From Chaetorhynchus papuensis (lineage: Eukaryota > Chordata > Aves > Passeriformes > Rhipiduridae), in NCBI GenBank assembly GCA_013396525.1, contig VWYX01001295.1:124001-188000 (forward strand): a stretch of DNA of 64,000 nt. Direction: 5' to 3'. Positions 49,201-61,249 of this stretch are shown here, one piece after another. Below the pieces are notes generated by a model that saw only the letters and a list, made by a program, of their open reading frames with translations, searched no databases and was not told where the DNA came from. A program made the translations under genes and the position numbers. Numbering within the stretch: position 1 is the first letter of the stretch; each line of letters begins with the position of its first letter.

Positions 49201-52200
49201 CCGGGGTACTTTCCCCTTGCAGAGGGCTTCCCTTCTGCCCTTTTCCAGGATCTCTATCAAATAACAGGGTTCTGCTCAGCTGGGTCTCTCTGCTGGCTGC
49301 TGTATTTGGATTCAGGAAAATCCCACCCTCTCTGCTGCTCTGTTGTATTGTTGGTAGTGATGAATGGATTCAATTGCTTGGCTTAACAGATACATTTATT
49401 AATCTGTTATCTCTAAACAGCTTCACACATTGTAGGAATGAGATATGGTGGGAGATATGTGGTGAAGGGATTACCATGGACATGATGGCCTGCCGATGGG
49501 GTGATAGGTTATCTTATCTATAGGTTGCAGGTGATTCTCATCACTGCAATCCAGCTGAAAGGAGTGACAGTAAGGTGCCACAGTTCTGTTCCACCCTTGC
49601 CCAAGACATACAGCCTTTGTAATTTCTCTTTTTGTAACTCCCAGTATTCCTCATTTAGGTATAAAGTGTCTGCCCCTCCCCTTTGTGACAGCAGCTAACA
49701 GAATATTTGACTATATTCTCACCTCCACTTCTCCAAAAAAATGTAATTCGGTATTTGAACTCCTCCATGGCAGAGGATGAGAATACGACCACCTTGCAGA
49801 CAAGTCAAAGGGCTTACTCCTGTCTCCTTCCCCAAAGTTGGGATGCCTCTTTGGTAAGATTTGCACCTCTAGAACATACCTGGAAACACTAGTACATGGT
49901 ACTGTATATTTATATTTTGCACATCTAGTGAACCTATCACTTCCAATCTAAAAGAATCTACAACTTGTTGTTCCAATAAACTGCACTGTTTGTGATTAAC
50001 TGCACTTGTGTTCATGCAAGTTCTTCTGAACCCAACCAGATCTATAGTGTCTCGTTGGGAAGCTGCACTATTTGTAAATCTCTGATTGTGAATGAGACTT
50101 AGGATGTAACCCACTCTGTTGGTGTGTCTGGGATCTTACTGAATGCAACTGAACTTACAGTGCTGAATTGGTTATAATAAAAAAAAAATTTAACCTAGCT
50201 CCACCCAGCCTTTCTGAGGACTAGCTGGAAAGCAGGAGGGTTTATTTCCTGATAAATTTCTATACCCTTAACGCAACACAGATCTCTGTAATAGTTCTGC
50301 AGTTAACACTTGCATATTGATTTCAGAAAGACTTGAACTACCCCTACATCTGCACTGTTGTTCATGGTACCCCCTTGTATTTGCTATTAATAGTGTCGTA
50401 ATGACTAGCCTGAATAGATTTTTATCTTGTTCTTGTTTAGCCAGCTCTGAAAGGAAACTACAGCTCGTTAGGCAAGGTGAAATGAGAGTCTGTCAGAGAT
50501 GGTGACAGCCAGAACTCCTTAACCTCATCCTTCCCATTGTCTTACACCGAAATTTATCCCTCAACACTCTCTTGTTGCTGTTTGCTTTGGTCCTCCCCCT
50601 TACCCATATCTGAGCTCTGTTCAATGTAGTAACTGAAGTTATATTTACATGGTATTTTGTGTTGGCTACAAAGTCATTTGCAAGCACCTACTCCAATTAT
50701 GTTCAAGTTGGGGAGCTCTCAGGTAAATCTAATTTGCCTTGTGATACTTATGTCCCGAGGACATTGTAATCAAATAGGCTTTTAGCAGCTGTAGAAACTT
50801 TGTTATACCAATTTCTTTTCCTAAGAAAGCAACCTGGAAAACGTGGAAAAGAAATAGGAAGAAAATTGCATTTTCCTGAAGGTGGCTTGTTCCAGGTTTT
50901 CAAACAAAATTCTCCCTTGATGGAGCTGGAAATGATTCTTCACAACTTGTTCTGTAAAAATGAAAGGAAAAAGAAATGCCACCTGCCCTTTGGAAGTCCA
51001 GAGAGAGAATTCACTGGGGGGCTTGCCCTTTCCTTGCCAAAGTCATTCCAAGTAGAAGGGATCCAACTCTTCTTAGGTGGTAGGAGGCAGCTGCTGCAGC
51101 TATCATTTCTTCCTCATGGTGTAAATTGGGTTTTGTAGAGAAGTAACTGAAGCTCACAACTGGAATGAGATCCTGTACCACACCTGGCTTGTGACACAGC
51201 CTAGCCCTCACTGAATAATACATAATTAATAATATGTTCTCATTTTTAGTCATCTGCAACAAAGAACTGCAAGCCCCAGGGCCTGTTTTATACTGAGAAA
51301 TTACCAGTTTCACAGAGCAAGTCGAGGTGTCAGCACAAATATAACTGTTACCAACACACCTTTACAAACAACAATAAGATTAACAGTCACTTCTGCCAAA
51401 ATTTGGGATTACAGCTAAAGGGCATCTCATTCCCAGGAAGAGTAACTCCCTCCTGAGAGGTTTGTTTTGGTTTTTTGTTTTTTTTTTTTTAATTTAAGTT
51501 TTAGTAATTGTACCTAAAAAAGAAAAAAAAAAGGGTAAATAAGTAACTAGACTCCTCACCTTCTTTCATCCTTTCTTTATTGTTTGCTGCAGTGAAGGGC
51601 CTTTTGTGCTGGACTTGTTTTGGAAATTTCCAACTTTCCTTAATGCAGAGGTTTGCACTTGGAAGCGTTTGATCTTGCAGTATGACTATTACTGCCCAAT
51701 TAAATTTGATATACTGTGAAGATGAGTCACACTTTGACCAGCGCTATGGAGATGAATCTCTTCAACTGTAATGGGGCTGTGACTGACCAGATGAAATTGT
51801 CCCGATGGTGGCAGCATAACATAAGAAATAAAATACAAAAATGTGAAGGGTTTCCTCTTCGGTAAGGCTTTTTAGGCTGAGTCATCATCACCAAAGAGAT
51901 ACCTTGTTCTCTGGGGGTGGGGTTGCTGTTAAAACCAAAGCACAGCACTTATCTTGCTGCAAAATTAGAATGAAAAACATTTTGTTTTTTGCAGTCAGGA
52001 GACCAGGCAAGGTCAGCATTTCACATGAGATGGACCTTGCCTGGAGGCCATCTGATTAAGATCCTCTGCTAGGACTTCAGAGCAGGCAAGATAACGTGCA
52101 TTAGGGATCTTGTGTTAAAAAGAAATTTTTTCTTGATGTGAAAGCAAGACAAAATCTAGCATGTGAAATTCACTTGGTGAGGTTACTGCAGATGAATAGA

Positions 52201-52720
52201 GGCATAATTATGCAGCTATAAAATGACTGACTTTAAAAAATAAGCTCTTTTCTGGCTTAAAAACCCCCTCCCATCCCATCAAATTTTGTAGGGGTTTTGT
52301 ATGTCCTGATAACAACTTTCTGATTATACATCATTGCATCTTTTCTAATTTTCTCACCTGGGCCTGCATGGTCTTGCATTTGTCCCAGATCCATGCAAGT
52401 AAAAAGCAGAAAAAATGTAAACAAGTTTGTCAAATACAACGATTTACTGGTGAGGCCTTGCAGTACCTGGGAGCAGCCTGAAAGAAGAGAAATATTCAGC
52501 ACAGGGAGAGTTAAACATCGGTGGTTTGAAAGGCTTTTGTCAGGATCATCTTCTTTTCTGTGACTCTTCAGGGGGACATGTATCCATCCCTCTTATCTTA
52601 CTGAAGCAGCTGGGCTACTGCTACCGTAAATCAGGAGCAAAACCAAGGGATGGTGATGGGTAAGAGTTACAGTAGGGCGGTGGTGGTGCCGGGTGAGAGG
52701 GAGCAGAGCAGCTTAAAACG
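46212..52720. other. Intergenic H2AZ1 to Sel1-repeat gene: no gene recognised
   Basis: About 6.5 kb with no exon, RNA gene or transposon that I could identify. Present are an AATAAA near 46269-46274, a poly(T) run (about 51476-51492) followed by an A-rich run, and a 12-bp inverted repeat at 52003-52044. The open frames at 47533-47913, 48166-48600 and 50800-51138 have no recognisable domains. Confidence 0.55.
52003..52044. repeat. 12-bp perfect inverted repeat with 18-nt loop
   Basis: CCAGGCAAGGTC (52003-52014) is repeated inverted as GACCTTGCCTGG (52033-52044). The pairing does not extend convincingly beyond the arms, so it is too short for a microRNA precursor. Confidence 0.85.
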
Positions 52721-52862
52721 AGGTGCTCGGACTTCTGTGGGAGGGAGAGATGGGGCACACGAAGCCTGCAGCGCGGTGGCGGCAGCAGGGAAGGGGCAGA
52801 GCTGATACCTGTGGGGCAAATACTTCTCTGGGGGGTGGGAACCCCCGCCCCCCGAGCTTGGC

Positions 52863-55800
52863 ATGGAACAGCTGGGAGGTAAGTGTGGGGATGGGCTCAG
52901 GGTGGGAGTGCTGGGAGCGGGTGTTGTGTCACACCCTGCCTCTGAAAGCCACCGGTGCCAGAGTCAAAGCCACAGGAGCAGCTTGCACACAACAGCCTCT
53001 CAGAATTGCAAGGCTTGCAAAGCCTTCCTCAGCTCGAGGAGCAGAGGCTTTTGATAATACACAGTGATGTGGCATCTTCAAGGGCAGTGATTATGGGTGG
53101 GATTTTTAGGCATTCCACTTGGTCATCATTTTGATCCTGTTCACCTGGCTTTGGCACATGTCTAATGGTGCAGTCAAGATGTTGAAACTGCTGCATAGAA
53201 ACCGGGTTGCATAAATACATATGCACAGCCTGATTTATCTCCCTCACTGCCTGGTTCCCCAGCAGACCCCCAACAATACCACTGAGCTTCCCAGTGCTTT
53301 AGAGCAGCCCCAAGGATGCAGGGTTCAAACATGCAAAGTAGTCTCTGAGTTACCACAGAAGAAAAGGGTTTGATGAGCAACTGAGAGTTGCCACCCAAGA
53401 CTACAAAGGTTGTTTCGGGGCAGTGATCTGCTTCACATCACTGCATGGGGCAATGCAACAGGCTCCCCATGTTCCTTCCTGCATTTGAGGTAGAGTAATA
53501 CTTGTTGCCCAGCTGGGATCCCTGAGGAGCTCTTGGCTTCAGGGACTGTTGGTGCCTTTAGTCCCTGGTGCTGGCTGTGAGGGTGAAGGGGTGCAGACAA
53601 TCAACCTGGAAGAAGCCCAGGGGCTTTCACCTCCCTCCTTCATCCCTTCTGCAGGGAGACCTTACTTCAAAGTGCCCCCCATCTGCCAGCAGCTGTGTTT
53701 CCCTTCTCTCTTGGTCCTGGAGGCACTTAAAATAGCACAACATTTACCTGAAGTCAGATGTAACCACAGCGGAGGACACAGGAGTATTTTTGCTAATGTC
53801 TCTGCTTGTGTGGGACTAGCTGTGTGCTTGTAGATGCCTTTTCAGATGCTGGTGGGCAGCCAAGCAACAGCTGTTTGTGGTACCATCTTCCTGAGCTGGG
53901 ATCAGCGCACTCCAGCACTTTGTGCACCTGCCTTTTGTCATGCGTAAGTCTCAGTTTTTCTTGCTGTTTAGGAAAAGAAAGTAGGAAAAAAAAAACCCAA
54001 TCACAAACAAACAAGCAAATCAGATTAGGGATGCTCAGTGGGCGATTTCTAAAGGAACTCCCTGTAAAATGTGAACTTGCCATACATGTCAGTGCCTACA
54101 CAACTGAAAAAAGCTGAAAGCCTCCCCTCAAAAAACAGCTTGGCACAAAAAGTGAACATCCAGAGGTTCCTGGGCCGCCTGCCTCAGAGAAGCCAGGCGC
54201 AGCATCTCTGCAGCAGCGAGGGTAGAGGCTGCCATCAGGGAGGGCATGGCTGATCATTATGGACATTGTTGTGGAGAGGTGGTGTCCCACAGAGAGCATG
54301 GCATGTATACCGGGATGTACCCCCATGGCAGCGGAGCATGGTCACAGAGGTTTCCCTGTGACCTGCAGCACCTGTCCCACCATATCCTTTCCCCTTTCAC
54401 TTACTTGGTCATTTGTTTGCTGTTGCATGTATTGGCTGAACCAGACTTGCAATAGAAACAGCTCCTCCAAAACACCACATTTCCTACTCCTTTCCCAAGG
54501 CTTCAGGCAACCTATCATGGAGCACAGAGGAGACACCAAAGCTGTGGGCATCTTGCAGGTCACAGATCTGCACCTCTAAAAGAACTGCCACTGCCCCTTG
54601 CAATATGGTGCACCCTATTTCCTGCAGCCACATGAAGCATTCCCTGACTTGTTCCAGCCCCAGCCACTACAACAGTGACAAAATAGCGCAGTAACAGCCC
54701 ACGGCCACTGCCTGAAACCAGACCCTTACTCATCAGCTTTTGCACTGCTTCAGAAACACTGTTCTATCCTTCACCATAGGTCTGTACTCAGCTTTGCCTG
54801 AGCTGGACCTTTAACATCAGCCATGTCTCCAGCAAGAAGCACTTCTTACCAGGAGTATAATTTCCTCCTCTTAAATATGATCAAAAGCGTTGATAACCAA
54901 TTTGATCTATGACTTGCATTTCCTCTTCGACTTGCCCTTGGCTTACAGGGATTTACATACCCATCAGCACTTTCAGAACAGCACCACACAGGCTGAATGG
55001 GGGGATGTGTGTGTCCAAGTTTCTTACATCCCTAAGCTTATCAGTCAGAAAATCAAATGTTGGGGCATTTGCATGTCATTATTGCTTACCTATTTTATCT
55101 ACTTAGCCTAATTAGCTAACTAGGCTCATTTAATCCCCAGCATTCACTAATCCCAGTTAGGGATGGGCCCAAACCAGAACCTGGGTCCCAATTAGGAGAT
55201 AACAAGCTCTTGGCAATCTGCTGCCTCCAGCAGTCCCTGCAGCTGATCGTGGTGTGTGAGTGCAGGAGCCCCCATGAAACAGCAAGGAATTGGAGACCCA
55301 CATCACCTCTGTGCTCAAGCTCTACAGACAACTGAGCAGCAGACCAGGATCTAAATGCATCATTTGCTTTGCAATGGTCTGCATCTATCTCGAGCACTAT
55401 ACCCTCTCCCCCGCCCCCCCAAAAAAGTGAGGGGGAGTTGATTCTTGCCCCTGTCTGTATCAGTTGCATCAAACCATCCATAGTGGCCAGAAGAGCCCCT
55501 GACTATTAAAGCTCTTGTATCTCATCATCCTTTGCAGCTGCTTCTTGTCCCCTTGGCTCATTCTGAACACAACGTGGTGACAAACCCACACACATGCTGT
55601 AGCCACTACGCACAAGTAGCTGTAGCAAGAAATTATGCCCAGATGAAAAATTATGCAACAGCTGTGGTCAGCTGGACAGGCCTTGGGGCTTACTTCTGAC
55701 TTGGCTGTTAAAAAGGGCTACTTGTGTCTGCTCTCCTTCCACATGCACAAGGGAGGGACAGTGGCATGCAGAGCACCTGCAGGCACTTTAGCATGAACAT

Positions 55801-58800
55801 CAGGTCCAACAGTCCATCACTATTTCACCAAAGCAACAGAGCTGAAGGATGAGGTATGAGTGGTCTCCTCCAGATCCCTCACCATTGACATGGTTTCTTT
55901 CAGCACAGAGTCGCACAGAGAGGCTGATCAGCACCTGCCTCCTTGATGTTTTCAAAGAGCCATGTCTTCCACTTGGGACTGTACCTGGTCTCCATCTTCC
56001 CCTGTACTAGGGAAGGGTTTTACCTTCTACAGGGCTGGCACCACTGGTGAGGCATGCTGCATTCTCCTGCAGGGAGACAAAGGGCTTCTGGTAACCTGTG
56101 AAGGCAGGAGGCTCCATGTGGGCCTCCTACAGCCTTTTCCTAAGTATGTTCTTCTTCCCCCAGCCGGGGATATCTGACTCTGCCAAGATGTGGATGCATA
56201 AGTTGCCAGCTCCTCTCACTGGAATCTAATAGCTAGCTCACTGAACAAAGAAAATCCAATTTGGCACCAAAAAAAGCAAACAGTCTAATTCTGGTCTCTC
56301 ATCTTTTTTCCCTGCTGGTGCAGTTCATGAGACTTTTCACTGATTTATACCTTGGATGCAAGAAGAGTTTCAGACTCAAGGTTATTCTCCTGTCAGGTGT
56401 AGGTGTGTCCTCACTGTAACACAGAATGAAAGGGTTTATGAGCTGTGGGTGTTCACAAAGGGAGAGAGACATGGAGCTCCTGGAGCAGGTCCAGTGCAGG
56501 GCAATGAAGATGATTAAGGGATGAGGACAGGCTGAGGAAGCTGGGCCTGTTCAGCCTCAAGAAGAGACAACTGAGAGGGGAAGTCATCGACATTTATAAG
56601 GATCTGAAGGAAGGATGTCAAGAGGATGGAGCCAGGCTCTTCTCAGTGGTGCCAAGCAGTAGGGCAAGAGGCGATGGGCAGAAACTGATGCACAGGAAGT
56701 TCCACCTGAGCACGAGGAAGAGCTGCTTTACTGTGCCTGTGACCAAGCACTGCGACAGGTTGCCCAGAGAGGCTGTGGAATCTCCCTCACTGCAGATATC
56801 CAGGAACCATCTGGATGCAATCCTGTGCAATGTGCTTTAGGATGACCCTGCTTGAGCATGGAGGTTGGACCAGATGAGCCACTGTGGTCCCTTCCAGCCT
56901 GACCCATTTTGTGATTCTGTGAATGTTCACATCTGTATGACAATTATGTGGGCAGTGGTGGGCCACAAGTCCCCAGGTGCTTGGAGAATGAGGCTCCTTC
57001 TGGTAAGTGTCTTTGATGAATTGTTTCTAAAAGCCTGATGGCACCTTAGGGCTTTTTTTCCCATTTTCTTCAAGAGGAGCACTAGAAAATTAAATGATTG
57101 TAGTTTCCTTTGCTGTAGCAGAGCTTAAAGGGGAAATTAACTCAAGAGTTCCTACACTGCTCACTGAATTCAGCAGGGCCTTTTCTTCCAGCTTCAGTGG
57201 AAGTTCTGGAACCGGCTCTCTATCAAAGGTGACTTTGATTTTCTGTGGTTGTGTGGGCCTTTCCTCCCATTTCTCTGTGGGGAATAGCTTTGGGAGGCTT
57301 CAGAGCTCAGATGAAATATTTGCTGTAGCTAGTCCTCAGCTTATTTTCTTCCTTGCATCATGACTGTTCCTCTCTTTTACAGTTGGCAGCTGTAATCACT
57401 GCTGGCCTCCTCCTGCTCTACATCCCGCTGTGCTACGAGGATTTCCATTTCCGGGTGGCTCATGTGTATGCTCGCCTGGGGTACCCCAATGCCCAGCACA
57501 TCCTGGGACAGAGGTATTTGCAAGGTAATGTTTCTCTACACAATCTGTGGCTAACTTACTGCCAGAGTGTGAGTGCTTGTAAGCCAGAACCACAAATGTG
57601 GTACCAACACACTGCTGGGTTTGAATACTGTATTTCATAACCTGTCTGTGACCTTGTTGCCTTGTCTCACACCCAGGAGCTGGAGTGGAAAAAAATGAGG
57701 ACATGGCCATGCACTGGTTCAGGTGAGGCACAAAAATCCCCCAAGCAATTCCTGCCATGGGAAATTGGCTTCTTCTGGGGAAAGGCTACTGTGCTATGGG
57801 AGGAGGAAAAAGTTGGCAGTGCTTTGGGGTGAAAGCTGCACTGAGCTGTCCTGTGCTGGTGGGAAGGAGGTTCACAGGTGGCAGCAGGGACAGTGGGAGC
57901 TTCTGACTTCTCACTCTGGGTTGTATTATACTTTGCTCCACTTTCCCCACCTGCTAGTGTTATTTTTTTTAATCAGTGGGAAGAAAGGGAGTGTCTTGAC
58001 AGCGAGAGTGCAGAGGGATGCTGGCACTGCTGTGTGGCTTTATGGGGAGGATTGAGCTGCAGGTGGGCAGCAGGAAAAATGCACAGGTGCAGGATGGGAG
58101 TGAGCCAGGAGCTGCTGAGGCAACAGGAAATCAAGTTACAGCAGTGAATTATTTTCCTGCTCTCAGCACACCCTCCCAAGAGGCTTCTGCCACATAAGTG
58201 ACGCAGCCATGCCTGTGTGTGCATTTGCTGTGGTACCCGTAGTAGTTACACCTGTGGTGGGAGCCTGGGCTGCATCCCCCAAAATCCTACCATTCTTGGT
58301 GAGAAATGGGAAAGATTAAGGACAGGGAAATTTACTGTGCTACCCAAAAAGCAAGGGGAGAGAAGTAGGCACATTGGATGTTATCTTAGCCTGCTCAAGG
58401 CATAGAACAGCATCAAGCTGCGGGACTTTTAGGGTGGAAGTAACTGTGCCTGTGACAGCAGGAGATGTAAATCAAGAAGGCATCATTAAAGACATCATAC
58501 CTAGAGAAATGCTGAAGCCTTCATGCCTTTCTGAATGTTTCCCAAATCAGGGCCTGAAATTTCAAAGGAGTCACATTTCAAAAAGTGAATTATATGTGAC
58601 TTTTGCCTTATTTGCTCTGTCATGGTTTAATCTCAACTAGAAACTAAGTACCATGCAGCTTCTCACTGGTTTCTCCCTTCCAGTCCTGTGGGATGGGGAG
58701 GAGAATTGGAATAAGGTAAAACCCATGGGTTGAGATAAGAGCAGTGTGATAATTGAAATAAAGGAAAATATAACAATAACAATAGTAATAAAAGAGAGGA

Positions 58801-60522
58801 ATAAACCCCAAGAAACAGAAGTAGTGCCCAATACAACTGCTCATCACTCTCTGACCAATGCCCAGCCCATCCCTGACGAGCAATCGGCAGCTCCTGACCA
58901 ACCTCTCCAGTGTATACACTGACCATGATGCTCCAAGGCATGGAATATCCCTTTGGCAAATTTGGGTCTGCCGTCCTGGCCGTGCTCCCTCCCAGCTTCT
59001 TGTGCACCTGCTCACTGCCAGAGTGTGAGAAACTGAAAAATCCTGGATTTAGGGTAAGCACTGCTCAGCACCAACCAAAGTATCAGTGTGTTACCAACAT
59101 TATTCTCACACTGAATCCAAAGCACAGCACTGTACCAGCTGCTAGAAAGAAAAGTAACTCAGCCAAAACCAACTCCTACCTTGCTTGAAAACATTTTAAC
59201 TCAGGTTTTCTTCTTCTGTGCTTCTCTTACCATTTCCTGTGCTTGTCTCTTCCCGGCTGTAGGCAGGCTGCAGGACAGGGCCATCCCCACTCCTCCTTCA
59301 ACCTGGCAGTGGGGACACTCAGAAACATGACCATGGCACTCGAAGAAGGGTAACCTGAGATAATCCTCTTCCTTCCTATCACAGCTTAATTCCCAGCTCC
59401 TCTTGGGGAGGGAGGGAAACCTGGTGCTCTTGGTACTCCGTGCATGAAGCTACTGCAGCATTTCTAATGCCATCTTTTTTTTTTTATTGTCAGTAATGCA
59501 GCCCTACCTGCAGCAGGGAAATGGAAAACCACAGTTAGTCCAATGACATTTTTAAAATTAGGTGCCACAGTACCTAAAATGCCTGTGGTCTGATTGCATA
59601 TGTTTTTCCATGGTGATTTCCCAGTGAGGGCAAGGGACGAGACCAATACTGGTATAGAAAGAGCTACTGAAGTGACATGTGAATTTTCTGCTGTAAAGAC
59701 CTGTCTTTCTCTTTTAAGGGAGTTCCCTTTTCACTCTCCTTCCATCCAGTGAGGTCAATGAGAAGTTTCCTGTTGACTGCTTGAGGGTGGGGTTGAAACT
59801 GCCTGGGGTGAGTTTCTCTCCCTGATGGGCACTGCACACCAGTGTTCCCAGCAAGGCCTGCAGACAAAGAAAACTTGCCTTGTGCTTTGTACAGTCACTG
59901 TGGAGGCTTGTCCTGGGGCTAAGTGAAGCTGGAGCAACTGATCCCATGATAGTGAAACCCAGCCCCTTTTTGATTTTGTGTATTGTTTCATTTTGAGTAT
60001 TTTCATTTGCTCCAAGACTAAAAATTAAAATTGAGGTTGAAGAGAGCAGTTGTAAGCTAAATGAAGCTAAAAAAGCATTGTTTGGGCAAACCTTGTGATT
60101 TGAAGCCAGTGCATTTTGTTTCAGTCTCCACTGCATATTGCATGATCAGACTCACATATTGGGTGGTATTTCAAGAACTCCAAAGCCATTTCTCCTTCAA
60201 CTAAGATGAGAAAGTCACCAAACCTAGAACATATGTGCTCAGACCACAGGAAAAAGCAGGAGGAAAATCAGTTCATTTTCTGAATAGAAGAAAGTTAACT
60301 TTACAGATGTTTTCAGATTGAGTAGCTCTGTTCCTCTTAAAAAAGTCTGGGTAATTAAAATTTAGCTAGGAATGAATTTAGGACTTCCTCTTAGATTTTC
60401 TTGATGAAGGTTTTATGTCCTTCAGGGAAGTGGAGAAACTCCTCAGTGTGGCAGCAGCCCATGGGCTCCAAGAAGCTCAGCAACTTTTGGAAAACCTCCT
60501 CAAGAGCAGAAACCTTCCCTGA
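52863..60522 (+). CDS. Small Sel1-repeat protein with N-terminal membrane anchor (5' end tentative)
   Basis: Four exons are clear: 57390-57524 (or from 57383), 57677-57722, 59263-59349 and 60426-60522 with stop TGA. All are GT-AG and phase-compatible. They encode AVITAGLLLLYIPLCYEDF, a hydrophobic anchor or signal segment, then a near-canonical Sel1 repeat (NAQHILGQRYLQGAGVEKN, EDMAMHWFRQAAGQGHPHSS) and a weaker second repeat (EVEKLLSVAAAHGLQEAQQL), ending KSRNLP. The favoured first exon is 52863-52878: ATG GAA CAG CTG GGA G with a perfect GTAAGT donor. It joins in frame to the acceptor at 57389 for a 126-residue protein starting MEQLGAVITAGLL. A rival upstream exon is 57192-57228. Sel1 repeats are alpha-solenoid protein-interaction modules, as in SEL1L; the function of this protein is unknown to me. 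It is divergent from H2AZ1. Confidence is high for the last four exons and low for the start. Confidence 0.7.
52879..57191 (+). other. Candidate intron 1 of the Sel1-repeat gene
   Basis: About 4.3 kb containing one CR1 copy (56425-56930). No other gene was recognised; the open frames at 53549-53833, 53806-54117 and 54259-54579 have no family signature. Confidence 0.45.
56425..56930 (+). repeat. CR1 LINE, about 0.5 kb
   Basis: Forward-strand CR1: GAGCTCCTGGAGCAGGTCCA, GGCTGAGGAAGCTGGGCCTG, a frame reading CR1-like AREAVESPSLQISRNHLDAI, and the 3' end GGTCCCTTCCAGCCTGACCC followed by GTGATTCTGTGAA, close to the canonical ATTCTRTG tail. Confidence 0.9.
57192..57228 (+). CDS. Candidate alternative upstream exon of the Sel1-repeat gene
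   Basis: Flanked by a pyrimidine-rich TTTTCTTCCAG acceptor and a GTGACT donor. In one frame it reads LQWKFWNRLSIK, a basic, aromatic stretch that would suit the cytosolic side of a membrane anchor. Its phase-1 end joins in frame to the acceptor at 57389 (giving RLSIKAVITAG). It needs a preceding exon ending in phase 0; read in its other frame, the exon at 52878 ends in phase 0 (SLAWNSWE). Confidence 0.35.
58627..59176 (-). mobile_element. Solo LTR related to 14697-15265, opposite orientation
   Basis: The 3' end on the minus strand (AAACCATGACA) is at about 58619-58629; the 5' end (TGGTTTTGGCTGAGTTAC) is near 59176. The internal 340 bp (58795-59133) differ from the LTR at 14744-15084 at only about three positions by eye, whereas the outer parts differ strongly. 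No clean target-site duplication was found. It lies in an intron of the Sel1-repeat gene, antisense to it. The 132-codon minus-strand open frame is LTR sequence. Confidence 0.75.
59350..60425 (+). other. Last intron of the Sel1-repeat gene: nothing recognised
   Basis: About 1.1 kb between the last two coding exons. The antisense open frame at 59714-60136 has no recognisable domain. Confidence 0.6.
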
Positions 60523-61224
60523 ATGACTGCTGTGACACCGATGCTCATCCAACCTTGCCTTCTCCTGCACTCAGCGACCCCACTTTCTCCTTGCTGAGTG
60601 TCTAGTCTTTAGGTTGAATCATTCATTGGACATTACATTTGCTTTGTGCTGCATCATCCATGGTCAGATCTATGGCAGTCACGTGCTGCTGCTCCTTCTC
60701 TGTTTGCTTCCTGGCTTTCCACTTCTGAAGACCGCTGGAAAGGTGAGAGAGAGGAGATCAATAGCCTTCAAGGTTACACTGATGATGGGCATATGAACGT
60801 TTTTGAAAAAACTCCCATCACTGTTGCACCAGCTCATCTGCTAATGCTGAGTTAGATCCAGATACTGGTCTGGGCTTGGTGCAGTGTAACTTGCATGTTT
60901 GTGCCACCTTTCATGCTCTGTTGAGGCACTGCAATAACTGATCACGAGTAAGGCTCTGTCAATGTAAATCAGCATGACATGCGTGCATGATCCATTTGTG
61001 CTGGAAATGACAGTGATTTAATAGAAAATATAAATGATGCTCTCACTTAACAGCTATTGTTCCTTATCAACATTACCACCGTCATGCCAGTTCTGGGGAA
61101 AAGTAATTCAGTTTAATGGAAGCTGCCTTCATTTTCAGGGTGGTCTCAGTTTAAAACCACAGTGAGCAATTACATTTCACAGGAAGTGCACTCACAAAAC
61201 AAAGACCGGCAGAGTTTTGCTAGC

Positions 61225-61230
61225 AATAAA
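61225..61230 (+). terminator. Candidate poly(A) signal of the Sel1-repeat gene
   Basis: AATAAA about 700 nt after the stop codon, the first strong canonical hexamer I see downstream on the plus strand. The 3'UTR would be about 60523-61250. Confidence 0.4.
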
Positions 61231-61249
61231 ATTGTTTCCCAGGGCTTTT

